Positions 1 to 6,471 of a stretch of 64,000 bases of DNA are shown here, piece by piece. Positions within the stretch are counted from its first letter, which is position 1, and every line of letters starts with the position of its first letter. The DNA comes from UBA5793 sp040255465 (GTDB taxonomy: Bacteria > Planctomycetota > Phycisphaerae > Phycisphaerales > UBA5793), in NCBI GenBank assembly GCA_040255465.1, contig JBDZVA010000003.1, positions 620,001-684,000 of the forward strand. The letters run 5' to 3'. Below the pieces are notes generated by a model, which had not been told where the DNA came from, ran no database searches, and saw only the letters and a list, made by a program, of their open reading frames with translations. The translations under genes and the position numbers were made by a program.

Positions 1-1
1 C

Positions 2-391
2 GGCTTTCCGGACCTCCCGCGCGGCATCGACGTCGTCGGCTCCGATCGGCGGCCGGCGACGCCAATTTCGTTTCTGCATCGGCCGTCGGAAATGATCTAC
101 CTCACCGCGTTCACGGACGATGCCGATAACAGCATCGCCGGCAATGCCTTGCGCGGCGACCTCGTCTACGACGTCGGCGTCTACGACGTCTGGAACGTCG
201 CTCACCTGCTCGGGCCGGATCGCGGCTCCAACCCGTTCGCCGGCAACGTCCGACGCGTCGGCATCAACCGCCATGGCCAGAGCAACAACGTCCTCTTCGC
301 CGACAGCCATGTCGACCGCCGACCTTCGGAGTTCATTCAGCGACCCAGGGAGTGGTACGACGGCGTGACGTGGAAACCCGAGCGCCCCTGA
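2..391 (+). CDS. C-terminal fragment of a pseudopilin-like (H-X9-DG) protein
   Basis: The frame is open from the left edge, so only the C-terminal 129 residues are seen. Near the end the protein reads NRHGQSNNVLFADSHV, which fits the H-X9-DG motif (His, then about nine residues, then an acidic residue and small residue) found at the C-terminus of planctomycete prepilin-type proteins (DUF1559-like). These are type II secretion pseudopilin-like envelope proteins with an N-terminal cleavage and methylation signal, which would lie upstream of the window. It ends 32 bases before the convergent lipoprotein gene. The family call rests on the terminal motif only, so a stand-alone exported protein with the same tail is possible. 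Confidence 0.7.
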   Translation, partial: GFPDLPRGIDVVGSDRRPATPISFLHRPSEMIYLTAFTDDADNSIAGNALRGDLVYDVGVYDVWNVAHLLGPDRGSNPFAGNVRRVGINRHGQSNNVLFADSHVDRRPSEFIQRPREWYDGVTWKPERP

Positions 392-423
392 ACAACGCCA
401 ATTATCCACGCCCGCTTACGCGA

Positions 424-1614
424 TCATTTGTCCGTGACATCATCGATGTCGATGGGCGGCGGATCATGGGCATCGCGCTGCGGCGGTGCGCCTTCCACCG
501 GTCCTTCCGGCGGAGGCGCCATCGGCTCGCCGTCGTCTTCGAGCCACTGATCGAGTTCCGCATCCGCCTCGTCATCCTGCAGATAGGCTGGCAGCGGGAA
601 TCGAACCGGATCGATCTTGTACAGTTCCTCGTCGAGTTGACGAGTGCGCGACGCCATGCCGGGGATGATGTACCAGCGTTCGCGATACTGGCTCGTCTGC
701 CCCGGTGCGATCTCGTTGATCGGGCCGAGCAGCGCCGCTTCGTGCCGCAGGCGAGTGAAGTTCACCGCCACTTCGACGGGCGCCTGTCCCGCTTCGGTCA
801 GCGTCGAATCAGACTCGGGTGTCCATGGCTCGCCGATTCGGACAAACCAGTAGCCGCGCCGGTGAATGGCAATGACGCGATCGGAGGGCACGGTCGCCTT
901 GAACGTGCCGCCCATGCCGAGGAAGCCGTAGTAGCGCTTCGTGCGGATCAGCGTCCAGCGGCTGCGCGTCTTGGTGACGTTCTCCCAGACTTCCTGAGCG
1001 CCGGGATGACTGCTCAGCGTGATCTCACGGTCGCCCTCGGGGGTGATGACGGCAATGACCGAGCCGGGCACGGCGGCGGTGCTCAGCCAGACGCCGCCCC
1101 ACTGCGGCTGGTCGGTCGTGTTTTTCAGGCCGTTGGTGACCAAGGCCCGCGGGCCGTACTGGTCGCGGCCGAGTTGGACGCTCTTGATCTCCTGCAGACC
1201 GGAGTCGAGGACGGGGCCGACGGCTTCAAACTCGTTGAGGCCGTGCCGCGTGGCCAGCGTCGGGCCGGCATCCATCGCCAACGGCGGCGGCCAGGGCTTG
1301 GGATTGCCCTTCGCATCGGCCCACGCGCTTTGCGGGCTGACCCAGGAGAACATGCCGCCGTAGTAGGTGTATTCATCGCTCGGGGCGGCGGGCTCATCGA
1401 GATCCTTCACCCACAGCAGGTTGTACCTGCCGCGCGGCCCGAACCGGATGAGTCGATCGTGCGTGGTGTCATACTCCGCGACGAGTCCAGAACCGATGAT
1501 CCGCTGGTGCAACCGCGGCTTGTAGGGGCCATAGCACCCTGCCACACAAAGAGCCAGCAGACCCGCCACGGCGAGTCTCGATAGGTCGCGCCACGAACTT
1601 GAAGACCGGTTCAC
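424..1614 (-). CDS. Lipoprotein with DUF4380-like domain
   Basis: I start this gene at the GTG at 1614 because GGAGG sits 6 bases upstream; an in-frame ATG at 1722 would overlap the neighbouring gene. The resulting 396-residue protein begins with a lipoprotein signal peptide ending in a VAG-Cys lipobox (Cys27), so it should be anchored to a membrane. The mature part contains the segment YYGGMFSWVSPQ followed by PWPPP, which resembles the conserved beginning of DUF4380 proteins, a beta-sandwich family distantly related to sugar mutarotases. The last 50 residues are acidic and Pro-rich and probably disordered. No catalytic residues can be assigned. The domain call is from memory of the motif and is moderate; the lipoprotein call is strong. 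Confidence 0.75.
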   Translation of the reverse strand: MNRSSSSWRDLSRLAVAGLLALCVAGCYGPYKPRLHQRIIGSGLVAEYDTTHDRLIRFGPRGRYNLLWVKDLDEPAAPSDEYTYYGGMFSWVSPQSAWADAKGNPKPWPPPLAMDAGPTLATRHGLNEFEAVGPVLDSGLQEIKSVQLGRDQYGPRALVTNGLKNTTDQPQWGGVWLSTAAVPGSVIAVITPEGDREITLSSHPGAQEVWENVTKTRSRWTLIRTKRYYGFLGMGGTFKATVPSDRVIAIHRRGYWFVRIGEPWTPESDSTLTEAGQAPVEVAVNFTRLRHEAALLGPINEIAPGQTSQYRERWYIIPGMASRTRQLDEELYKIDPVRFPLPAYLQDDEADAELDQWLEDDGEPMAPPPEGPVEGAPPQRDAHDPPPIDIDDVTDK

Positions 1615-1718
1615 GCTGACTCCTCCCGATGGTCGCCCGGGTTCCGGCGCAGCGGCCCGTCGGCCGGGGCTGCACCTGCGGGTCAGTTTAGCGCGGCGAG
1701 ACGGCGATCGAAACCGGG

Positions 1719-2078
1719 TCATTCGGCATCACCTGCCGGAGCCTTGGCTTCTTCGGGATCCAGCGAAGGGGCGCGACCCTCGTCCACGTCGGCGTCGGGA
1801 GAATCAGCGGCCCGACCCGAGATCGCGTCGATCCGTTCGCGGAGATCGCCCACGTAGGAGATGCGGATGCCGAAGTTCTCGGTGATCTTGACCGCCGAGC
1901 CGACGCCGATGGCAACGTTGTTGACCAGCAGCTCGAGTTCCTCATCCGCGTTCTTGGCCATCTCGATGATCATGCCGGGCACCCACTGGACGACCTCATC
2001 CACGTGCATGGCCCGCTCGGCGATGCGAACGATCAGCGGGACCTCGAGTTTGAGTATGGACCTGATATCGGACTTCAT
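1719..2078 (-). CDS. fliN: FliN/FliM C-terminal (SpoA) domain flagellar motor switch protein
   Basis: A 119-residue protein that is almost entirely one SpoA domain (about residues 8-80): LEVPLIVRIAER, then VVQWVPGMIIEM, then NVAIGVGSAVKITENFGIRI. This is the FliN/FliM C-terminal fold that forms the cytoplasmic C-ring of the flagellar switch. An acidic, disordered tail follows. The start has a good AGAGGA site 5-6 bases upstream. It is slightly shorter than typical FliN (about 130-140 residues) and no other switch gene is adjacent; fliS and fliD lie 57 kb away. A type III secretion SctQ-like role is the main alternative, but flagellar function fits the rest of the window. Confidence 0.8.
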   Translation of the reverse strand: MKSDIRSILKLEVPLIVRIAERAMHVDEVVQWVPGMIIEMAKNADEELELLVNNVAIGVGSAVKITENFGIRISYVGDLRERIDAISGRAADSPDADVDEGRAPSLDPEEAKAPAGDAE

Positions 2079-2822
2079 CGTCTTTCCTCTATCGGATAAG
2101 TCGGGGCGGGAGTCGAAGAAAAGGTGGGGGCAGTTGGGGCAGGTGAGGGGGTGTCGGGGTGAAGGGGTGAAGGGGTGATGGGGTGAAGGGGTGATGGGGT
2201 GATGTCCTTCGGCGGGGACTCAGGATCTGCGAGGGTGATTGGGGGTACCAGACTGACGCGCGAGCGAAGAGTTTGAGTTCGGAGAGGCGTTCGTCCTCGC
2301 TGGCGCTTCGGTCTGGTTGAGTCGTCCATGACGATGCGGGTTGTCGGCGATTGAAAAGCATGTCTACCTATGGGGATTCGCGTGCGCGGGCGTGCGCGGC
2401 GGGGCTGGATGGCGCTGCAGGAGACGGGGTGGCGAGGATCGAGTCGCGCGAGGTCGAGCGACTTTTTTCGCGGGCGGCGCAGCGCCAGGCGCGATTGCGA
2501 AAAATGTGCAACGCAAAATGCGTGCCAACACGGAGATGCACCATGTCGGGAACTTTTCATGCGCGCCGGAGCGCTCCTGTGCGCGATTTTTGAGCGCGGG
2601 CGCGCGCTGCGGCGCGCGTTTGTGTAAATGAGCGCCTCTGTGCGGGCCGAATCAGGAATTTTCGCCGATTTTCATTTTTCTGAGGGGGGTGATTTCGAGT
2701 TTTGCTCAACTTTTTTGCGTTTTCGAGAAAGCCGCGCACGGGATGCGATTGAGGTGGTGCGCTTGCGCGTGAGGGGGTGAATGGGTGACGAGGTGAAGGG
2801 GAGTGGTGTCGCGCGGGCCGCG
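2079..2822 (+). other. Gene-poor 744-base spacer
   Basis: No convincing gene. Open frames here are low-complexity (for example minus-strand Ser-Pro-Leu-His-Pro repeats produced by the octamer array) and lack ribosome sites. The spacer holds the GGGGTGAW tandem array (2156-2203), a degenerate echo of it around 2771-2800, and GC skewed runs of G and of GCGCGC. It may carry the promoter of the fliN-like gene on the minus strand, but I see no clear -35/-10 pair. Confidence 0.55.
2156..2203 (+). repeat. Six tandem octamers GGGGTGAW
   Basis: Six uninterrupted 8-base units, GGGGTGA followed by A or T (order A, A, T, A, T, T). Four or more G4 runs separated by four bases make this strand a candidate G-quadruplex. 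It lies about 78 bases upstream of the fliN-like start codon. A decayed relative occurs at about 2771-2800. Confidence 0.9.
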
Positions 2823-3608
2823 TCAGGGTGTCACGCGTGGCAAGATCGCCGCGCCGCATTCGGGGCAGGTGCCGGTGGTGCTGGCTCGGAGATCGTAGTT
2901 GCAGTTGGGGCAGTGGCCGGCGCGGCGGCGGAGGTGGCGGCGCGTTGCTCGGAGCAACCGGAAGCACACCACCAGCATCGACAGCGCTGCCGCATAGAGC
3001 AGCGTGTTGCTGATGGCGCCGTGCCAGTGGATCCTGAGCGGGATGACGCGTGGCGTGATCCATGGGCCAGGTTGGGTATTGGCGAGCACGGCGCCATCAT
3101 GCACGTCAAACCCGCCGGAGACGTTGCGCCACCGGGCGACGTAGGAGGCGCTGGTCATCGGCCAGCCACAGCCCACCTCGACAAACCAATCCCAGAGATA
3201 GATGGTCGGGTAGCAGTTCGGATCTCGATTCGCCGCGAGGCGCGTGAAGCGCGACCATGCGGGCGGCTCGCCTGCGCCGTCGACGAGTTCAAACTCATCC
3301 TCCCAGACGACCGTGTTCCAGTCGATCGGCGGCGGCGCCGCCAGGGTTCGAGGGCCGACCGGCGCGGCTGAATACGCGCCGAAGAGGACCTCGCGGCCGG
3401 GGGACGGGTACCTGGCCAATTGGAGACGGGCGGACCACCGGCCTTGAGATCCCTGGAGGTTCCAGCCGGTGCCATTGCTGTAGGGGTACGTCCCCACCAG
3501 GCCGAATCCCGCGGCCACGACGTACTGAGCGAAGGCGCCGAGCAGGAGGCAGCCGATGAGTTGTTTGACGAGTCGGCCGAGCGCGGAGGATGGGCGGGTG
3601 CGCGGCAT
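2823..3608 (-). CDS. Membrane protein with C-terminal zinc ribbon
   Basis: A 261-residue protein with a hydrophobic N-terminal segment (about residues 14-35), an extracytoplasmic middle region rich in Trp, a second membrane helix (about 203-220), a basic stretch RATRRHLRRR, and a terminal zinc ribbon CPNC-NYDLRASTTG-TCPEC (C-x2-C-x11-C-x2-C). This layout is common in Phycisphaerales hypothetical proteins. Function is unknown; the ribbon would face the cytoplasm. No good ribosome site is seen before the ATG. The 3' end of this gene is repeated, in decayed form, just upstream of the gene itself (3618-3692) and again near 4903. Confidence 0.75.
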   Translation of the reverse strand: MPRTRPSSALGRLVKQLIGCLLLGAFAQYVVAAGFGLVGTYPYSNGTGWNLQGSQGRWSARLQLARYPSPGREVLFGAYSAAPVGPRTLAAPPPIDWNTVVWEDEFELVDGAGEPPAWSRFTRLAANRDPNCYPTIYLWDWFVEVGCGWPMTSASYVARWRNVSGGFDVHDGAVLANTQPGPWITPRVIPLRIHWHGAISNTLLYAAALSMLVVCFRLLRATRRHLRRRAGHCPNCNYDLRASTTGTCPECGAAILPRVTP

Positions 3609-3617
3609 CGGGGGATG

Positions 3618-3692
3618 TTACGTCGTTGTGTTTGGACTGATCGCCGCGCCGCATTCGGGGCAGGTGCCGGTGGCTCGGGGGTCGTGGTTGAT
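3618..3692 (-). pseudogene. Remnant of a zinc-ribbon gene 3' end
   Basis: The minus strand reads NHDPRATGTCPECGAAISPN and then a stop, which is the last zinc-ribbon half of the neighbouring intact gene with the first Cys pair lost. About 33 bases are identical to the end of the intact gene (gatcgccgcgccgcattcgg and on). No upstream part of the gene remains, so I read it as a truncated duplicate. Confidence 0.6.
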
Positions 3693-3784
3693 GCGTTTCT
3701 CGCGGGCCTGGATCACAGCCTGTCTCGGCGTGCACGCTACTTGCTCACTTGCACTCATAACGCAATGCGTAGGATTGAAGTGGA

Positions 3785-4780
3785 ATGAATGGTGCCCAGG
3801 CGATTCTGCTTTTCGCGATTCTGGCTTGGTGCATCTACTTTGGTATTCTCGGCTATGCGATTTGTGCCTTGTGGAGGCGCAGATGCCGATTGCGCCAACG
3901 TCAGTGCATAGGTTGCGCCTATGACCTAGAGGCTCAAATCGATTCCCCTGTCTTACGATGCCCTGAGTGTGGAGCCGTACAGCCGGGACGGATGGAATGC
4001 GTGCTGCTGCAAAGGCGGATGAGGATTCTGGCCGTGTTGACCGCAGCGTCAACGATCGTCGCGATAGCCTTGGTCGCGCGAGACTGGGCGTATTCGGGCG
4101 GCCCGAGCCTCGCGGACTTGCATTCTCGGTCGGCGACAGGGTCCGGCCGGCGGGCAGCCGCAATGCCGCGGGGAGCTTCGCTCGCGATCGATCAGATTGA
4201 CACATTGTGGCTGAGTCGCTGGGAGTGGATCCACTTCGACTCACAACGTCGGTATCCCTCTGACGTGGCGCCAACGGGGCAGGGAAACTTCGACTGGGAC
4301 TCTATTCGCACGGATATCATGGCAGAGGAGCAAGATGTGCGCGTTCGGTTCCAGAGCGACCGAACTTACGCCATGGAGTTTCTTCGGGAATACCTGTTGC
4401 CGTGCATTCAAGTTGGCGAGGCGCTCCGACTGAAAGACGGGGGCATCGCGATCAACCTGTTCATAATCCCGCCGGCCACCATAAATGCCGGGTTTGAAGT
4501 CCATCTGGTCAAGGTGTCTCATCTCGCGCATACGGTTTTTGTGTCTGATGACTCAACGCCCACGTGCGCGGTCACAGGGGTAGCGGACGCCGAACGCACC
4601 ACCACTGGGGCATACGTTGATCGTCCTGCGGAACTGACAGTTGTTCTTGATTCGCTGTCGTGGGGATCCGACTCCCAGTACGAGGTGAAGTGCGAGTGGG
4701 AGGCCTGGATCGTGCTCGAAGGAGCGCGCCTGGGTCCTTTGCACTGTGAGACTTTGCGTGTCATAAGTCTCAGCAAGTAG
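3785..4780 (+). CDS. Membrane protein with zinc ribbon, unknown function
   Basis: A 331-residue protein not recognised by family. It begins with a membrane helix (about residues 5-28), followed by an Arg-rich turn and a zinc ribbon CIGC-x15-CPEC (about residues 41-63), then a second helix (about 78-96) and a long soluble C-terminal domain with Trp/Asp-rich strands. The topology places the ribbon in the cytoplasm and the C-terminal domain outside. Base composition is visibly less GC-rich than its neighbours, hinting at a different origin. A TAGGAT box lies 9 bases before the ATG and there is no good Shine-Dalgarno, so translation may start from a very short leader. Confidence 0.7.
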   Translation: MNGAQAILLFAILAWCIYFGILGYAICALWRRRCRLRQRQCIGCAYDLEAQIDSPVLRCPECGAVQPGRMECVLLQRRMRILAVLTAASTIVAIALVARDWAYSGGPSLADLHSRSATGSGRRAAAMPRGASLAIDQIDTLWLSRWEWIHFDSQRRYPSDVAPTGQGNFDWDSIRTDIMAEEQDVRVRFQSDRTYAMEFLREYLLPCIQVGEALRLKDGGIAINLFIIPPATINAGFEVHLVKVSHLAHTVFVSDDSTPTCAVTGVADAERTTTGAYVDRPAELTVVLDSLSWGSDSQYEVKCEWEAWIVLEGARLGPLHCETLRVISLSK

Positions 4781-4781
4781 C

Positions 4782-4919
4782 CGGGTGCCGTGGTCTAGAG
4801 GGCCGGCGTGCGACCGGAAGGCCACGCGGGCGCGCGGCGGGTGGGCTGTTCACTTTGAGAGTCAATCGCGCGAACGCGTGGCCTTCTCTCTCCGAGCTTC
4901 GGTCAGACCACGGCACCCG
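4782..4919. repeat. 138-base element with 15-bp terminal inverted repeats
   Basis: The outer arms (4782-4796, CGGGTGCCGTGGTCT; 4905-4919) are perfect reverse complements over 15 bases. An inner pair, AAGGCCACGCG at 4818-4828 and its complement at 4875-4885, is perfect over 11 bases. It begins two bases after the stop codon of the preceding gene. It could be a small non-autonomous mobile element, or a structured RNA or bidirectional terminator. I see no target-site duplication. Confidence 0.65.
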
Positions 4920-4983
4920 AACCCACTTCCGCGCCGCAATCGGGGCAGGCGCCGGTGGTGGTGGCACGGAGGTCGTAGTCGCG
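4903..4983 (-). pseudogene. Second zinc-ribbon tail remnant
   Basis: The minus strand reads DYDLRATTTGACPDCGAEVG and then a stop, again the end of a zinc-ribbon protein with its first Cys pair missing. Immediately upstream the frame runs into the palindromic GCGACGC repeats, so the 5' part has been replaced. Its stop overlaps the right arm of the inverted-repeat element. Confidence 0.55.
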
Positions 4984-4987
4984 CGGA

Positions 4988-5050
4988 CTCTGCGACGCGT
5001 GCGTCGCCGCTAGTCTGTTGAGATTCTGCGACGCATGCGTCGCCGCTAAA
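4988..5050. repeat. Two copies of the GCGACGCATGCGTCGC palindrome family
   Basis: Copy one (4992-5012, GCGACGCGTGCGTCGC plus CGCTA) and copy two (5028-5048, GCGACGCATGCGTCGC plus CGCTAA) are separated by TCTGTTGAGATTC. The 16-base core of copy two is a perfect palindrome. The same unit recurs at 6325-6443 and 29041-29062. It lies directly upstream of the ribosome site of the flavoprotein gene. Confidence 0.85.
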
Positions 5051-5083
5051 ATTTGGTGGGTTGTTGCTGCTTTGGAGGCGACT

Positions 5084-6244
5084 GTGAATCGACACTTCGA
5101 TGTCATTGTCATCGGCGTGGGCAGTATGGGGGCGGCGGCGTGTTGGGAACTGCTGCGGCGCGAGCCTTCGCTGCGCGTGCTTGGGGTGGAGCAGTTTGAC
5201 ATTCCCAATGCGATGGGGAGTCATCACGGGCATTGCCGGGCGTTTCGCACTGCTTACTTCGAGCATCCTGACTATGTCGCGCTGCTGCAGCGTTCGCTGG
5301 ATCTGTGGCGCGAGATCGAAGCGGAGAGCGGCACGGCGCTGCTGCACCTGACCGGTGGGTTGTACCTGGGGCGGCCGGACTCGGCGCTGGTGCGCGATTC
5401 GATCGGCGCGGCGGAGTTGCACGGGCTGGGGCATGCGATCGTGCAGCGCGATGAACTGGCAGCGCGGTATCCGCAGTTTCGCGTCGGCGCCGATTGGATC
5501 GGATTCTTCGAGGAGCAGGCGGGGTATGTGCTGGCCGAGCAGACCGTGGCGGCGTATGCGCAGGCGGCGCGGAAGCGCGGGGCCGAACTGCACGAGCGCG
5601 AGGCGGTGCGGTCGTGGCGGGCGGGGCCCTCGAGCGTGACGGTAACGACGGATCGGGCGACGTATGAGGCGGATCAACTCATCATCGCGGCCGGGGCGTG
5701 GGCGGGGCGCGCGATCGCGGATCTGGGCGTGGAGTTGAGCGTGACGCGGCAGGTGGTCGGGTGGTTTGAGCCGGGCGCGGCGGAGCTGTTCGGCGCGGAT
5801 CGGTTTCCGATGTGGGGGATCGAGTCGGCGGCGGACGGGCCGGGGATCTGGTACGGCTTTCCGTTGATGGCGGAGAGCCCGGGTTTGAAGATCGGGCACC
5901 ACTGGCCGGGCGAGGCGTGCGATGTGGAGTCGGTTGATCGCGAGGTGCGGCGTGAAGATGAGGATGTGCTGCGCAGCGCGATGCGGCGGTTTGTGCCGAA
6001 TGGGGCCGGCGCGATGGTGGCGGCGCAGACGTGTTTGTACGCGAACAGTCCGGACGGGCATTTCATCGTGGATCGGCATCCAAATCCGGCGCGGCATGAT
6101 CGCGTGACGATTGCATGCGGCTTCAGTGGGCACGGGTTCAAGTTTGTGCCGGTGATCGGAAGGGCGCTGGCGGAGCTGGCGATTGATGGGGTGTCGAGCG
6201 AGGCGATCGGGTTTCTGGGGCTGGGGCGGTTGGGGTTGAAGTAA
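5084..6244 (+). CDS. Monomeric sarcosine/N-methyltryptophan oxidase family flavoprotein
   Basis: FAD-dependent oxidase of the DAO superfamily, predicted to oxidise an N-methyl amino acid and release formaldehyde and hydrogen peroxide. The GTG at 5084 is chosen because GGAGG ends 5 bases upstream; it gives 386 residues, typical of MSOX and SolA. The N-terminal FAD site reads VIVIGVGSMGAAA. Near the end, QTCLYANSPDGHFIVDRHP contains the Cys that in sarcosine oxidase binds FAD covalently, followed by the family signature GFSGHGFKFVP. The substrate cannot be told from sequence. Membership is confident; solA versus soxA assignment is open, so no symbol is given. It has no evident operon partner. 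Confidence 0.88.
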   Translation: MNRHFDVIVIGVGSMGAAACWELLRREPSLRVLGVEQFDIPNAMGSHHGHCRAFRTAYFEHPDYVALLQRSLDLWREIEAESGTALLHLTGGLYLGRPDSALVRDSIGAAELHGLGHAIVQRDELAARYPQFRVGADWIGFFEEQAGYVLAEQTVAAYAQAARKRGAELHEREAVRSWRAGPSSVTVTTDRATYEADQLIIAAGAWAGRAIADLGVELSVTRQVVGWFEPGAAELFGADRFPMWGIESAADGPGIWYGFPLMAESPGLKIGHHWPGEACDVESVDREVRREDEDVLRSAMRRFVPNGAGAMVAAQTCLYANSPDGHFIVDRHPNPARHDRVTIACGFSGHGFKFVPVIGRALAELAIDGVSSEAIGFLGLGRLGLK

Positions 6245-6275
6245 GAGGTGCGCTGCGCGGGCTGAGCGGAACTGG

Positions 6276-6295
6276 ATTCCGGCCTTCGCCGGAAT
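6276..6295. repeat. Perfect hairpin ATTCCGGC-cttc-GCCGGAAT
   Basis: Eight-base stem with a four-base loop, 31 bases after the oxidase stop codon and embedded in the stock phrase GGATTCCGGCCTTCGCCGGA that is dispersed in many GC-rich genomes. There is no T tract, so intrinsic termination is doubtful; I read it as an interspersed repeat that may double as an mRNA end. Confidence 0.7.
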
Positions 6296-6324
6296 GACGG
6301 AGGACGGGGAGTGCGGCGTGTGGT

Positions 6325-6443
6325 GTTGAGTTGCGAGGCATGCGTTGCTGCTGAACGCATGTGGCGACGCATGTGTCGCCGCTAAGCTCGTGAGACTCTG
6401 CGACGCATGTGTCGCCGCTAAACGTGTTTGGCGTCGCCGCTAA
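6325..6443. repeat. Cluster of four degenerate palindromic GCGACGC repeats
   Basis: Units at about 6330-6353, 6363-6385, 6399-6422 and 6430-6443. They share the shape TGCGACGCATGTGTCGCCGCTAA with drift in the first and truncation in the last. The third is preceded by GTGAGACTC, similar to the spacer at 5013-5027. The cluster fills the gap before the vWA gene. Confidence 0.8.
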
Positions 6444-6459
6444 TCGTCCGGTGCGTTGA

Positions 6460-6471
6460 TACACTCTGCCG
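6460..6471 (+). promoter_or_regulatory. Possible -10 box of a leaderless promoter
   Basis: TACACT at 6460-6465 is followed by only 6 bases before the GTG start of the vWA gene, and there is no Shine-Dalgarno. The spacing would place transcription start on the start codon. No good -35 is visible, so this is tentative. Confidence 0.3.

Noticed and set aside
352..1584. Long plus-strand open frame opposite the DUF4380-like gene
   Set aside because: It is the antisense of a gene with a clear lipoprotein signal and ribosome site; the plus-strand product is Arg-rich with no motif.
2075..2560. Minus-strand frame with Ser-Pro-Leu-His-Pro repeats
   Set aside because: The repeats are only the translation of the GGGGTGAW array, and there is no ribosome site.
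4862..6133. Minus-strand frame of 423 codons opposite the flavoprotein
   Set aside because: The plus strand has FAD-binding and covalent-flavin motifs, while the minus product is Arg/His/Pro-rich.
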